From Methylocella tundrae (GTDB lineage: Bacteria > Pseudomonadota > Alphaproteobacteria > Rhizobiales > Beijerinckiaceae), in contig NZ_CP139089.1 in NCBI RefSeq assembly GCF_038024855.1, forward strand, positions 310,001 to 374,000: a stretch of DNA of 64,000 bases, written 5' to 3'. How positions within the stretch are numbered: position 1 is the first letter of the stretch; the number at the start of each line of letters is the position of its first letter. Shown in pieces: positions 54,045 through 63,285 of the stretch. A model generated the notes under the pieces. The model was not told the DNA's origin, ran no database searches, and saw nothing but the letters and a program-made list of their open reading frames with translations. A program made the position numbers and the translations under genes.

Positions 54045-55763
54045 CTACTTCAGTATGGTGTCCCAGAAATCGCACTTGTTGGCGGCTGCGTATTCGGCGT
54101 CCGACATGGTCGAGAGGACTGGGATGTTCTCCGAAAGATAATAAGCTTTATTGGGCTGGAGCCGATAACGCGGCCACGGGCTGTTTCCTTGTCCGTTCGG
54201 ATTCCCGGTCCAGGCAAAGTTCGTCCAGGCTGTGACAAGCTGATCCGAGAGGGCCTGCTGCATCTTGTTCAGAGGATGAGGAATGCCGTCCGCGCCGCCG
54301 TGCCACAGAGGAAATAGATATTGAATGTCGGAGGTGTGATACGCGAGTGGCTGGAAGCCTGGCATCTTGGGGAAGTAGAACGGAGCTGTTTGGTCATCAA
54401 ACTCATAGGCGTAGACAGGCACTTGATTGGCGATTGATTTAAGGATTTGCCGCGTTGTGCAAGGGAAGAACACACTCCCTTGCGTCGAGACCGCATCCAT
54501 CGCCAATTGTGGCGTCGGGTAAGCGTAAAGGGGATAGTGAGCGAGAACCTTGTCGACGACGCCGACCGGATAGGGCGGAGGCGAGCCAGCGGGCCCGGAG
54601 TTGCCGGTATAGGTGCTCTTGACCAGATTTACGAAGTCCGCCTCCGTAAATGGCACTCGAGGATTCTCGCCATATTCCGTGATCGCCAAGCCGAAGTTGC
54701 CTTCGTCGTGCGTTGAGCCGCTGATGACGGGCACATGGTTGAATTGACCATTCTTGAAGGCGGCCCTAATCCCGTTCGCTGGCAAGATCTGGCCGTCCGC
54801 TATCACGCCGTTAGTCGTGCTGTAAGGTCCGCTGACGCTCAGGTTCATGATCTGCGCCGCAGTTAGACTGCGCAAACATTTGGCGGTGGCGGCGTCCGCC
54901 CCCGACCCGCAGCCGGCCGCGACGGCGAAGGCTGTTCCATGCGCTTCGGCGAACGCCAATGGCGCCGGCTCCTGGACGCCGCTTTCCCAGATCGCCCGAT
55001 GGAACAGCCCCGCGGCGAGTGGCGACACCATATTGGCTTGCGTGTCGAGGGAGCCCGCAGACTGGCCGCCGAGCGTGACATTGTTTTTATCGCCGCCGAA
55101 TTCGGCGATGTTGCGCCTCACCCATTTGAGCGCCATCTGCTGGTCCAACAGGCCGTAATTGCCGAAGGGATGGCCCTCAGCGTCCAACGCCGGATGCGCG
55201 ATCCAGCCAAGCAAGCTGAGCCGGTAGTTGATGGTGACGACGACCGTGTGGCCATCCGCCGCGAGCTTCGAGCCGTCATAGCCGTCGCTCGCGCCGTCAA
55301 CATTGCCGCCGCCGTGGATCCAGACAATCACCGGAAGCTTTTCTCTCGCAGCGGGATCGACGTTCGGCGAGTAAACGTTGAGATACAGGCAGTCCTCATT
55401 GTTGTTCGGCGGCCCGGCGAACAAGCCGAGCGTGACAATCTGGGCGCACTGCGGTCCAAAGGCGGTGGCCTTCAAAACATTGGACCAGTGTGCGTGCTTT
55501 TTCGGCGGCATCCAGCGTAGATCGCCGACCGGCGGTTCGGCGTAGGGAATGCCAAGGAATTCGGCTATGCCGTTCTTGAGAAAGCCGCGAACGGGGCCTT
55601 CCTTAGTGTCGACGCGTAGCGGGTTCTTTGCGTCAGCCTGCATCGGCGCCATCAGCGCCCCCGCGGCGACCACCAACCCCAGCGCCATTCCAGTTTTCGC
55701 AGAAGATCTTGCTCTCGCTGCGCATGCGCGCGCAGACAGCCATAACGTTGCAAGCTTAGGCAT
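54045..55763 (-). CDS. exported type-B carboxylesterase
   Basis: The 572-residue protein starts at the ATG at 55763 (MPKLATLWLS) after GGGGGGA. A signal region (about 1-45) is followed by an alpha/beta-hydrolase domain with EDCLYLNVYSP, the oxyanion motif WIHGGGNVDG, nucleophile Ser in LGGQSAGS near 240, a likely Glu in STHDEGNFG near 365, and a C-terminal His in PLWHGGADGIP. Family members usually read GESAG; here it is GQSAG. The protein probably acts on an ester in the periplasm. Base composition looks less extreme than in the neighbours, possibly acquired. Confidence 0.9.
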   Translation of the reverse strand: MPKLATLWLSARACAARARSSAKTGMALGLVVAAGALMAPMQADAKNPLRVDTKEGPVRGFLKNGIAEFLGIPYAEPPVGDLRWMPPKKHAHWSNVLKATAFGPQCAQIVTLGLFAGPPNNNEDCLYLNVYSPNVDPAAREKLPVIVWIHGGGNVDGASDGYDGSKLAADGHTVVVTINYRLSLLGWIAHPALDAEGHPFGNYGLLDQQMALKWVRRNIAEFGGDKNNVTLGGQSAGSLDTQANMVSPLAAGLFHRAIWESGVQEPAPLAFAEAHGTAFAVAAGCGSGADAATAKCLRSLTAAQIMNLSVSGPYSTTNGVIADGQILPANGIRAAFKNGQFNHVPVISGSTHDEGNFGLAITEYGENPRVPFTEADFVNLVKSTYTGNSGPAGSPPPYPVGVVDKVLAHYPLYAYPTPQLAMDAVSTQGSVFFPCTTRQILKSIANQVPVYAYEFDDQTAPFYFPKMPGFQPLAYHTSDIQYLFPLWHGGADGIPHPLNKMQQALSDQLVTAWTNFAWTGNPNGQGNSPWPRYRLQPNKAYYLSENIPVLSTMSDAEYAAANKCDFWDTILK

Positions 55764-56052
55764 GTTTCCCCCCAATCGTCTTTTCGGCGTTTTTCTGTCA
55801 CTCGCGAGTGCGTGGCAGAGGGAAACATAGTCGCGTTGGCTTCACGCAATCTTCCACGAAATTCAGATACATATCATGAATTGGCTCTCGACGATGTCAG
55901 CCATCATGCTCGGCGAGGGTTCGCCGCATGTCGCCGCGCCGAGGCTGTCAGCATCAAAGCGAATCTTTCACAAATCGCGCCGAGGTTGGGCTCAGCCCAT
56001 GAGGCGAGAGATCGTCGGCGCAGCCGGTTCGCCGAGCCGGCTGCGAGGCATT

Positions 56053-56688
56053 TCAATCGCCGCCGCCGCGCGAATAACGCTGGCCGACGAGAATGGGATC
56101 GACCGCCTGCCAATCACCGTCATCTCCGAACTCGCTACTGGAGCTGATCGACAGAAGATCAGCGAGCCGGCTGCGGGCTCTGTTGACGCGGCTCTTCATC
56201 GTGCCAACGGCGCAGCCGCACACGCCCGCGGCTTCTTCATAGGAGAGGCCGGAGCCGCCGATAAGTATCAAGGCTTCGCGCTGGTCCGTCGGAAGCTGTT
56301 GCAAGGCCTCACGGAAGTCCAGCATGTCCATGTGGCTGTTCTGCGCCGGCGCTGTCGCGAGCTTTCCGGCAATCGCGCCGTCCGAATCAGCGACTTCCCT
56401 GCGCCGCTTGCGATATTCGGAATAATAGATGTTGCGCAGGATGGTGAAGAGCCAGGCCCGCAGGTTGGTGCCCTCGACGAAAGAGCCGAGCTTGCTCCAG
56501 GCCTTGACGAGCGTTTCCTGCACAAGGTCGTCCGCGCGATCGAGATTGCCGCATAAGGACACTGCGAAGGCGCGCAAATTGGGAATGACGGCGAGAATGT
56601 CGGCCGTCATTTGAGCGCTCGCTACATGATCGACGGGAGCATCCGCCGCATCGTCGTCTTCGAGAAGGTCCTTCTCCTCAACTGTCAC
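56053..56688 (-). CDS. ecfG: EcfG-type general stress sigma factor
   Basis: The 211-residue sigma factor has a sigma-2 region (LRAFAVSLCGNLDRADDLVQETLVKAW, about 40-66, then GTNLRAWLFTILRNIYYSEYRKRRRE) and a sigma-4 region (LQQLPTDQREALILIGGSGLSYEEAA near 130-155). It is the ECF15 class, held by NepR and freed by PhyR, and it recognises GGAAC-N16/17-CGTT promoters. It overlaps the nepR stop by four bases. It lacks its own promoter, so it depends on that before nepR. Confidence 0.95.
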   Translation of the reverse strand: MTVEEKDLLEDDDAADAPVDHVASAQMTADILAVIPNLRAFAVSLCGNLDRADDLVQETLVKAWSKLGSFVEGTNLRAWLFTILRNIYYSEYRKRRREVADSDGAIAGKLATAPAQNSHMDMLDFREALQQLPTDQREALILIGGSGLSYEEAAGVCGCAVGTMKSRVNRARSRLADLLSISSSSEFGDDGDWQAVDPILVGQRYSRGGGD

Positions 56689-57023
56689 GGAGCATCCTTC
56701 TTCAACTGTGCGCCGGGAGCGCGCTCGAGCTGCTTTAAAAGATCGAAAAACCGGTCAGGGACCGGCTGCGACAGGACGTCATTATAAACGCTGCGCAATC
56801 CGAGCCCGATCTGATCAGCGATGTCCGGTTTGGCGGAAGGCTTTCTCGACCGTGGCGCGGAAACGACATTTCCTTCTGCACAATGGTTGAATCTGAACAT
56901 ATCATCTTCCGATTCGGAGTCGTCATTCTCACGAATTGCCGCCCCCTTCATGATTCCTGCGCGCGACTTCGTTATTTTCGTCACCGGGTCACCTTTGCTG
57001 CGGTTTTCACCGTTGCTCATCAT
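56685..57023 (-). CDS. nepR: anti-sigma factor NepR
   Basis: The 112-residue protein has a long disordered N-terminus and the conserved NepR helices at the C-terminus: IADQIGLGLRSVYNDVL followed by PVPDRFFDLLKQLE. NepR binds EcfG in non-stress conditions and PhyR after stress. It overlaps ecfG by four bases. An EcfG-type promoter lies about 140 bases upstream. Several in-frame start codons exist in the first 30 residues. Confidence 0.93.
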   Translation of the reverse strand: MMSNGENRSKGDPVTKITKSRAGIMKGAAIRENDDSESEDDMFRFNHCAEGNVVSAPRSRKPSAKPDIADQIGLGLRSVYNDVLSQPVPDRFFDLLKQLERAPGAQLKKDAP

Positions 57024-57159
57024 TTCCCCTCACGCGGCCTTTATATTGCCGACATTCGGCGATTACGATGCAATCTTCATGGCCGTATTTTTGTCTGATG
57101 TCTTGCTAAATCAATTCCGAAGCCGCAAATCCTGTTAACCTGCCAAGCCCCGGTGTTCG

Positions 57160-57184
57160 AACGCTTCGCGCCGCACAAAGTTCC
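57160..57184 (-). promoter_or_regulatory. EcfG-type promoter of nepR-ecfG
   Basis: On the minus strand the sequence reads GGAAC (57184-57180), 16 bases, then CGTT (57163-57160), an exact match to the alphaproteobacterial EcfG consensus, reading towards nepR. It predicts autoregulation of the stress sigma factor. Confidence 0.8.
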
Positions 57185-57192
57185 GGGATCGG

Positions 57193-57217
57193 GGAACCTT
57201 TTCTGAGACTTGGGATT
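57193..57217 (+). promoter_or_regulatory. weak candidate EcfG-type promoter of phyR
   Basis: GGAAC at 57193-57197 is followed 16 bases later by GATT instead of CGTT, reading towards phyR (ATG 57269). Only the -35 box is a good match. Confidence 0.3.
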
Positions 57218-57268
57218 TTTGTGAAGAAGCCGCTTCAAGCGGCGCAGATGTCCATAGGGGCTTAATTG

Positions 57269-58093
57269 ATGTCGATATCTCAGGCTATCTCCTCGCATAT
57301 CCCTTATCTGCGCAGATTTTCTCGCGCTCTGACGGGATCACAAGCTGGCGGAGATGCTTATGTGCTTGCGACTCTCGAGGCAATTGTTGCGGATCCCTCG
57401 GCATTTGAGAAAGAGCTCGACGTCCGCACTGCGCTGTACAGGCTTTTCCTGAAGGTGTGGAGCTCCGTCTCCGTTAATGACCACGTCGACGACATCGGCT
57501 TCTCCGGAGACGAGGTCGGCGCTCATCGCAATCTGGAGGCCATTACATTACGCCCGCGCATTGCATTCCTCCTGAGTTCGCTCGAAGGATTTAACACCGC
57601 CGAAGTCGCGGCGACCCTCGTCTGTTCGATCGACGAAGCCGCTGCTTTGATCGACGCCGCCGGCAAGGAGATCGCCAATCAGATTCGCACCGACGTCGTG
57701 ATCATCGAGGATGAGCCTTTCATCGCGCTCGACTTGCAGACTTTGGTCGAGGAGCAGGGCCACAGGGTCATCGCCGTGGCGCGGACTCACCGCGAAGCGG
57801 TCGAGGCCGTCAATAAGGAACGTCCCGGACTGATCCTCGCGGACATTCAACTCGCCGACGGCAGTTCTGGCCTTGAGGCGGTCAATGAAATCCTCGGGTC
57901 CTTCTCAGTGCCGGTGATTTTCATTACTGCTTATCCCGAGAGATTCCTGACCGGCGCGCCGCCGGAGCCGGCCTTCCTCATCACCAAGCCGTTCGGCGTC
58001 GACAGCCTCAAAGCCGTTATCAGCCAGGCGCTGTTTTTCGATCGCAAATCGCATCGCAAGGACGAACCAGAATCAAAAAGCGCGCTCGTTTAA
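57269..58093 (+). CDS. phyR: general stress response regulator PhyR
   Basis: The 274-residue protein has an N-terminal sigma-like domain (about 1-135, PYLRRFSRALTGSQ..., FNTAEVAATLVCSIDEAAALI) and a C-terminal receiver (about 140-262) with phospho-Asp at about 192 in LILADIQLADG and the conserved Lys in FLITKPFG. Phosphorylated PhyR captures NepR and releases EcfG. It is divergent from nepR-ecfG. No HWE/HisKA_2 sensor kinase for it is nearby. A strong terminator follows. Confidence 0.96.
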   Translation: MSISQAISSHIPYLRRFSRALTGSQAGGDAYVLATLEAIVADPSAFEKELDVRTALYRLFLKVWSSVSVNDHVDDIGFSGDEVGAHRNLEAITLRPRIAFLLSSLEGFNTAEVAATLVCSIDEAAALIDAAGKEIANQIRTDVVIIEDEPFIALDLQTLVEEQGHRVIAVARTHREAVEAVNKERPGLILADIQLADGSSGLEAVNEILGSFSVPVIFITAYPERFLTGAPPEPAFLITKPFGVDSLKAVISQALFFDRKSHRKDEPESKSALV

Positions 58094-58112
58094 GCGCGCT
58101 GCGGAAAGCTCC

Positions 58113-58144
58113 AGGATCGATTCGGCGCAAGCCGAATCGATCCT
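58113..58144 (+). terminator. Rho-independent terminator of phyR
   Basis: Fourteen-base arms AGGATCGATTCGGC / GCCGAATCGATCCT with loop GCAA are followed by TTTTCTTTC, 20 bases after the phyR stop. Confidence 0.93.
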
Positions 58145-58165
58145 TTTTCTTTCAATCCTCGATGT

Positions 58166-58729
58166 TCAAAACAGCGTTCGTTTCGTGCCGAGCGTTCGTC
58201 CGAGGAACACGCCGGCGCCGACGGCGAAAGCGACAAGTGAAAATGGGTTCAATTGCTTGACGACTTCGGCGCCCGCCTCGATGGCGATAACCTCCTTTTC
58301 AAGTCCGGCCTCGCGCAATACGCCCAGCACCGGAGCCACGGCGGCGTCGATGTTAGCGGCGAATGCCGCATTGGGCGGGGATGGCGGCGCCGCTTGGGCT
58401 CCGACGGACGCCGCAGCCACGACAGGGGTGGCGCTCGCGACGGTCGCGGAAGGCGCAGTTGCGGATGGAGCGGGCGAAGGACGCCGCAGCGCCAGCACGA
58501 GAAATATGATAGCGCCGACGAGATAGAGCGCCGCGACGCACGAGGCGGCCGCCAGCGAGCCCCATAATCCTTGTAGATAGAGAAAGAGATCAACCGTCAA
58601 AAACACCGAGGCTGCGATGGCGCAGCCCGTCGCCATGGCGATGAGGGCGGCCGTCCGGATCAGCCGCGCAAGCATCTCCTCCAGCGGAGCGACCGCCTCA
58701 TGCGCCAGCCGCTTGATCAAGGGGTTCAT
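58166..58729 (-). CDS. holin-X-like (DUF1469-type) membrane protein
   Basis: The 187-residue protein has two adjacent membrane helices (about 27-47 and 55-80) joined by a short polar turn, a Pro/Ala-rich linker and a C-terminal hydrophobic segment with a glycine-rich stretch (VAFAVGAGVFLGRTLG). The paired-helix start resembles the Actinobacterial holin-X/phage holin-like proteins often found with ElaB/YqjD-type partners. It overlaps the DUF883-like gene by four bases, so the two are coupled. Confidence 0.75.
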   Translation of the reverse strand: MNPLIKRLAHEAVAPLEEMLARLIRTAALIAMATGCAIAASVFLTVDLFLYLQGLWGSLAAASCVAALYLVGAIIFLVLALRRPSPAPSATAPSATVASATPVVAAASVGAQAAPPSPPNAAFAANIDAAVAPVLGVLREAGLEKEVIAIEAGAEVVKQLNPFSLVAFAVGAGVFLGRTLGTKRTLF

Positions 58730-59046
58730 TTGCGTGCGCGGCTCAGCAATCCGATAATCAGACCTGTTGCCAGAGCGATGAGAACCGCGATCAGGGGATT
58801 GCGCTCGATGGTGGCTTCGAGATCCGAGCTTGCGCCAGCGAGCCGATGCTTGGCGTCGGACGCGCTGTCGGACAGCTTTTGTCGCGCGGCGTCGACAGCG
58901 CCATAGACCGAATCGGAGGTAGCCGAAGCCTCGGCTTTGACCAATTTTGTCACCGACGCCGTAAGCTTTGTGATGTCGTCGCGCAAGGCGGCGAGATCGG
59001 CGCTCAGATTTTGCGATGCTTCTTCAAGGATTTTGGTGTCAGTCAT
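58726..59046 (-). CDS. ElaB/YqjD (DUF883)-like tail-anchored protein
   Basis: The 106-residue protein has an N-terminal amphipathic helix rich in Ala/Asp/Lys (about 8-75) and one C-terminal membrane helix ending in a GLLSRARK patch, as in YqjD/ElaB, which bind ribosomes at the inner membrane in stationary phase. It is the first gene of a coupled pair with the holin-like gene. It lies within the stress cluster. I see no clear EcfG promoter just upstream. Confidence 0.85.
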   Translation of the reverse strand: MTDTKILEEASQNLSADLAALRDDITKLTASVTKLVKAEASATSDSVYGAVDAARQKLSDSASDAKHRLAGASSDLEATIERNPLIAVLIALATGLIIGLLSRARK

Positions 59047-59177
59047 ATTAACTCCGAATGTGTGACAGACGCGGGCTGCTCAAGCGAGGGTTGACTACGG
59101 CTTCCCATTTTATCCAGCGACCCAAGGCGCCTTCAAGAATGCGGCTCAGGACCAAATCAGCACGCCCCAAGTCTGCG

Positions 59178-59339
59178 CTAAATGCCGCCACGTGTCAGCA
59201 ACACAATGACGAGCACGACCAGAAGAACTCCAACAATCCCGGAAGGGCCATAACCCCAACTGCGGCTGTACGGCCACGAGGGGAGGGCGCCGAGGAGTAT
59301 CAAAACAAGGATTATGAGAAGGATTGTCGTAAGAGACAT
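59178..59339 (-). CDS. DUF3309 small membrane protein
   Basis: The 53-residue product starts MSLTTILLIILVLILLGALP and contains a YSRSWGYGPSG loop and a second hydrophobic helix ending LLTRGGI. This is the DUF3309 family, tiny double-helix membrane proteins frequent in alphaproteobacterial stress loci. AAGGAG lies seven bases before the ATG. A GGAAC-N17-AGTT promoter lies 45 bases upstream. Confidence 0.9.
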   Translation of the reverse strand: MSLTTILLIILVLILLGALPSWPYSRSWGYGPSGIVGVLLVVLVIVLLTRGGI

Positions 59340-59383
59340 GAGACGCTCCTTTTGCAGGATCGCGGCTGAGCAAGTTGAAAATC

Positions 59384-59409
59384 AACTCACACGCTGTTGT
59401 ATTGGTTCC
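59384..59409 (-). promoter_or_regulatory. near-consensus EcfG-type promoter of DUF3309 gene
   Basis: On the minus strand GGAAC (59409-59405), 17 bases, then AGTT (59387-59384). The -35 is exact and the -10 differs by one base from CGTT. It reads towards the DUF3309 gene. Confidence 0.6.
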
Positions 59410-59455
59410 TTAGCTATACTTGACGCTGAGAACGATGACGCTCGTTGCGGGCCAT

Positions 59456-59701
59456 TCACATGAGCGCGCGCGTCGGCACTGTGCGCGGATCAGCCGGGTC
59501 CGGCGCATCCGGATCAATCACTGGCGGCAGTGGCGTATCGCCGGGATTTTCGACCGGCAGGGGCGGTGGGTCGGGGGCCGGGATATCAGGACCTGGGGGC
59601 GGTGGAAAATTGCCGGGCGAAATGTCTGGGGCCGGCGCTGGCTGCGGAGGAGCCGGAGGTTTGGGAATTTGCTGGGCTTCGAGATCCACGCGATGGGTCA
59701 A
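59456..59701 (-). CDS. proline-rich small protein with TTG start
   Basis: The 81-residue product starts at a TTG (59701) directly after AAAAGGAG, with an exact EcfG-type promoter 46 bases upstream. About a third of the residues are proline, in runs such as PKPPAPPQPAPAPDISP, with interspersed aspartates and no cysteine or membrane helix. Similar Pro-rich peptides occur in rhizobial and Methylobacterium stress regions, with no assigned function. An overlapping Gly/Ser-rich frame on the plus strand is its antisense. The promoter and ribosome binding site decide the strand. Confidence 0.7.
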   Translation of the reverse strand: MTHRVDLEAQQIPKPPAPPQPAPAPDISPGNFPPPPGPDIPAPDPPPLPVENPGDTPLPPVIDPDAPDPADPRTVPTRALM

Positions 59702-59746
59702 AAAACTCTCCTTTTAGCGAAGGGGGAAGAAGGATGTTCGACCGCG

Positions 59747-59771
59747 AACGCGCTCCGCGAAGGCGGGTTCC
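59747..59771 (-). promoter_or_regulatory. EcfG-type promoter of proline-rich gene
   Basis: On the minus strand GGAAC (59771-59767), 16 bases, CGTT (59750-59747), an exact consensus match. It is about 46 bases upstream of the TTG start of the proline-rich gene. Confidence 0.8.
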
Positions 59772-59979
59772 GGCGCTTGTTCGAGCGCGGGCGGGACCCG
59801 CAAGACCCGGCTGGATATCGGGCGGCGCGACACGACTTCCGGCGAGCGCGCGCTCGCGAGCCGTCGCCGAAGGGAAAAAAGTGCCGGCGCGGCGCCGTTG
59901 AAATGAACCTTATCCGCTCTCAAGACTTCCTTTGGCTCACAGCGCCTTCGCCGCGCCGATCGATATGGGAGAATGAAGC

Positions 59980-60468
59980 ATGGCCGTAAAGTCGATGAAC
60001 GATCTCTTTCTGCATACGCTCAAGGATATCTACTACGCTGAAAAGCAGATCTATAAATCGCTGCCGAAAATGGCCAAGGGAGCCGCCGCGCCGGAGCTGA
60101 AGAAAGCGTTTGAAAAGCACCGCGAGGAAACCGAGCAACAGATCGAACGAATCGAAAAGATTTTCGAGAGCTGCGGCGCTGCGGCGCGGTCGGTTCGGTG
60201 CGAAGCGATGGACGGAATTCTTGCCGAGGCCAAAGAGACGATGGAGGAAATCGACGATTCGAGCGTTTGCGACGCTGGCATTGTGGCGTCGGCGCAGACC
60301 GTCGAACATTACGAAATCGCGCGTTATGGCGCGCTTATCGCCTGGGCCAACCAGCTTGGCATGAAAGAGGCGAGCCGACTTTTGAGCGAGACGCTAGCCG
60401 AGGAAAAGAAAACGGACGAACTGCTGACGCAACTCGCGCGGCAATCCATCAATCAGGCGGCGGCGTAA
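59980..60468 (+). CDS. YciE/YciF (DUF892) ferritin-like protein
   Basis: The 162-residue four-helix protein starts MAVKSMNDLFLHTLKDIYYAEKQI and carries the di-iron-type Glu/His pattern of DUF892 (AEKQIY, AFEKHREETEQQI, AQTVEHYEIARYGAL, LLSETLAEEKKTDELL). Such proteins are stress-induced in enterics and alphaproteobacteria. GGAGAA lies before the ATG. It runs with a following 52-residue gene. A GGAAA-N18-CGTT sequence at 59873-59899 is a poor EcfG-type match. Confidence 0.92.
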   Translation: MAVKSMNDLFLHTLKDIYYAEKQIYKSLPKMAKGAAAPELKKAFEKHREETEQQIERIEKIFESCGAAARSVRCEAMDGILAEAKETMEEIDDSSVCDAGIVASAQTVEHYEIARYGALIAWANQLGMKEASRLLSETLAEEKKTDELLTQLARQSINQAAA

Positions 60469-60510
60469 GCGTATTCGCCGGATCGCCGGAACCATCAGAG
60501 GAGCTTTGCG

Positions 60511-60669
60511 ATGGATCAGCATACCTACGCGAGGGACGCCGAGACTCCCATTGTGAGGAACAAGACGGAGGCGCGGCAGGGCACCAACAGGGCGCCAGTT
60601 CATTACGTCCTGTTCGCGGGTCTGGCGCTCGTCATCATCTCTTTCGCCCTGATGTTCCTCATGCATTAA
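60511..60669 (+). CDS. small single-pass membrane protein
   Basis: The 52-residue product begins MDQHTYARDAETP after GAGGAG, has a basic middle (KTEARQGTNRAPVHYVL) and a C-terminal membrane helix. The ARQGT-N-x-P-V-x-YVL segment matches a short family of Rhizobiales membrane peptides with no assigned function. It follows the ferritin-like gene by 42 bases, so they are likely cotranscribed. Confidence 0.75.
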   Translation: MDQHTYARDAETPIVRNKTEARQGTNRAPVHYVLFAGLALVIISFALMFLMH

Positions 60670-60699
60670 GGCGCGGGGCGACCGTATTGGATCGCCGCC

Positions 60700-61923
60700 T
60701 CACGAAGCTCCCGCGAAGGAATGCGGCGCCGGGCTGATCGGCGTCGCGATTCCATCGTTGATCTCAAGCACCGACAGGCCGCGCTCATTGGCGCCGTCGG
60801 GAAGAAAGCGGAAGACGCCATCGGCGCCGTTGAAGCCTGAGCGGTTGGTCAGCACATTTTCCGAATAGCGTTGCGAGCCTTGTGTATGCGCGAGCGCTGC
60901 GGCGAGTGACACCGCGTCATAGCTGAGCGTTGCGATCCGTGTCGGATCGGAGCCATATTTGGCGTGGTAGCGCGCCGAAAATGCGTTGTAGCCGCCGTTT
61001 TCAGGGGCGGAGAACCAGGCGCCTTGCAGGGCGGGAAGTTTCAGAACCCGGGCGTCATTCCACAGTCCCGTTCCGAGAATCTGCACTTTTTTGGCGCTGA
61101 GGCCAGCCGTCGTCAGAGCCGTGGAGACGGCCGGCATGGCGTCGGCTTGTTCGGGAATGAAAAGCGCGTCGATCTGATCGCCGAGCGCGGCGATTTTCTG
61201 CGCGCCGGCCGCCAGCGTCTGTGGCTGATAATGCTCGATCGTCATGACGCGAATATTATCGCGTGCGGCCGCCTGCTGGAAGGCGGCTTCGGCGACGCGG
61301 CCGTAGTCATTCTCTGGGATCAGAGCAGCCATCGATTTTTTGCCCTTGGACGCGGCGAAATCGATGATCCGGTTGACATAGGATTCGACAAGGAAAGACA
61401 ATAGATAGACGCCCTTGCCGCCGGTCGATGCGTCGGTCGAAAAGGCGATCACTGATTTGTCGGCCCCGTGCGCGAGGCGGCCGACTTCGCGCACGCTTGG
61501 GGCGAAGAGCGGGCCGATGATCAAATCGGCGCCTTCGGCCAACGCCTCTTGCGCCGCGATGCGCGCGCCATCCGGCGTCGAATGATCGTCCTTGACGATC
61601 AAGGTGAGATCATTGCTCCCCGCCTCGGTCAGAGCCATTTCGGCGGCGTTGCGCAAAGACGCGCCGACGACGCTGGGAGCGCCGGAAGCCTGCGTCAGCG
61701 GCAGCACCAGGGCGACCTTGACCGGACCCGAGCCGATATGCTCGGCGGGCGCTCCTGCGGCCGAGGGGTTGTTCTTTTGTCCACCCGCGATCGAATCGGC
61801 GGGCGGGCGCACGAATGGGCCATTGGAGGACCCGCAAGCCGTCAGCGACAAAGCAAATGATAGGGCGCAGAACGATTTCATCAGCGCCGCCGCCGGGCCG
61901 CCTGCACGGAAAAGAGCTCTCAT
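60700..61923 (-). CDS. penicillin-binding protein activator-like lipoprotein
   Basis: The 407-residue protein has a lipobox LSLTAC (Cys near residue 30), a Pro/Ser linker, and a periplasmic binding-protein type 1 fold (about 65-390) with VKVALVLPLT, AEGADLIIGPLFAPSV and VIAFSTD motifs. It matches the LpoA C-terminal/leucine-binding-like family annotated as penicillin-binding protein activator in alphaproteobacteria. It is divergent from rsmI, the usual partner of this gene (YraM next to RsmI/YraN). Confidence 0.9.
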   Translation of the reverse strand: MRALFRAGGPAAALMKSFCALSFALSLTACGSSNGPFVRPPADSIAGGQKNNPSAAGAPAEHIGSGPVKVALVLPLTQASGAPSVVGASLRNAAEMALTEAGSNDLTLIVKDDHSTPDGARIAAQEALAEGADLIIGPLFAPSVREVGRLAHGADKSVIAFSTDASTGGKGVYLLSFLVESYVNRIIDFAASKGKKSMAALIPENDYGRVAEAAFQQAAARDNIRVMTIEHYQPQTLAAGAQKIAALGDQIDALFIPEQADAMPAVSTALTTAGLSAKKVQILGTGLWNDARVLKLPALQGAWFSAPENGGYNAFSARYHAKYGSDPTRIATLSYDAVSLAAALAHTQGSQRYSENVLTNRSGFNGADGVFRFLPDGANERGLSVLEINDGIATPISPAPHSFAGAS

Positions 61924-62270
61924 CGATGCGGTCTCCGAACGCCGCGTCGGCGCTTTCCAGCCTGATCTTCAATAACAGTCGAGCCCTCGGCCAAGATCAT
62001 GCGTCCAACACATCCCGTGCGCGGCCGTGCGGCGCTACGCGCATTTGAGCCAATCCACAAGGCTGCGACCGTGTTACCGTGAAACTTACCGGCAGTTTCA
62101 GTCACAAAATTGAAGCCCGGGCAATAGAAACCGTACATGCGCCGCTCTTTCTTGCAGAATCGCGCGGCGAGTTCTATAAATAGAACGAGCGGATGATTTA
62201 TCGAACGGGCTGCGGGAGCGTTCAACCCGCGGGCCCGGAGACCGGCCGGGAAACCAGGGCGGAGCGGACC
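61924..62270. other. divergent intergenic region, no gene seen
   Basis: About 350 bases between divergent lipoprotein and rsmI genes. The only structure is a palindrome GTTCTAT-AA-ATAGAAC at 62169-62184, about 87 bases before the rsmI ATG, which could be an operator or part of a promoter. Confidence 0.4.
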
Positions 62271-63260
<990 letters not shown>

Positions 63261-63285
63261 TCCTTGACACGCGACAGGAAAATCC

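Noticed and set aside
59445..59717. Gly/Ser-rich frame on the plus strand
   Set aside because: It is the antisense of the proline-rich gene, which has the promoter and ribosome binding site.
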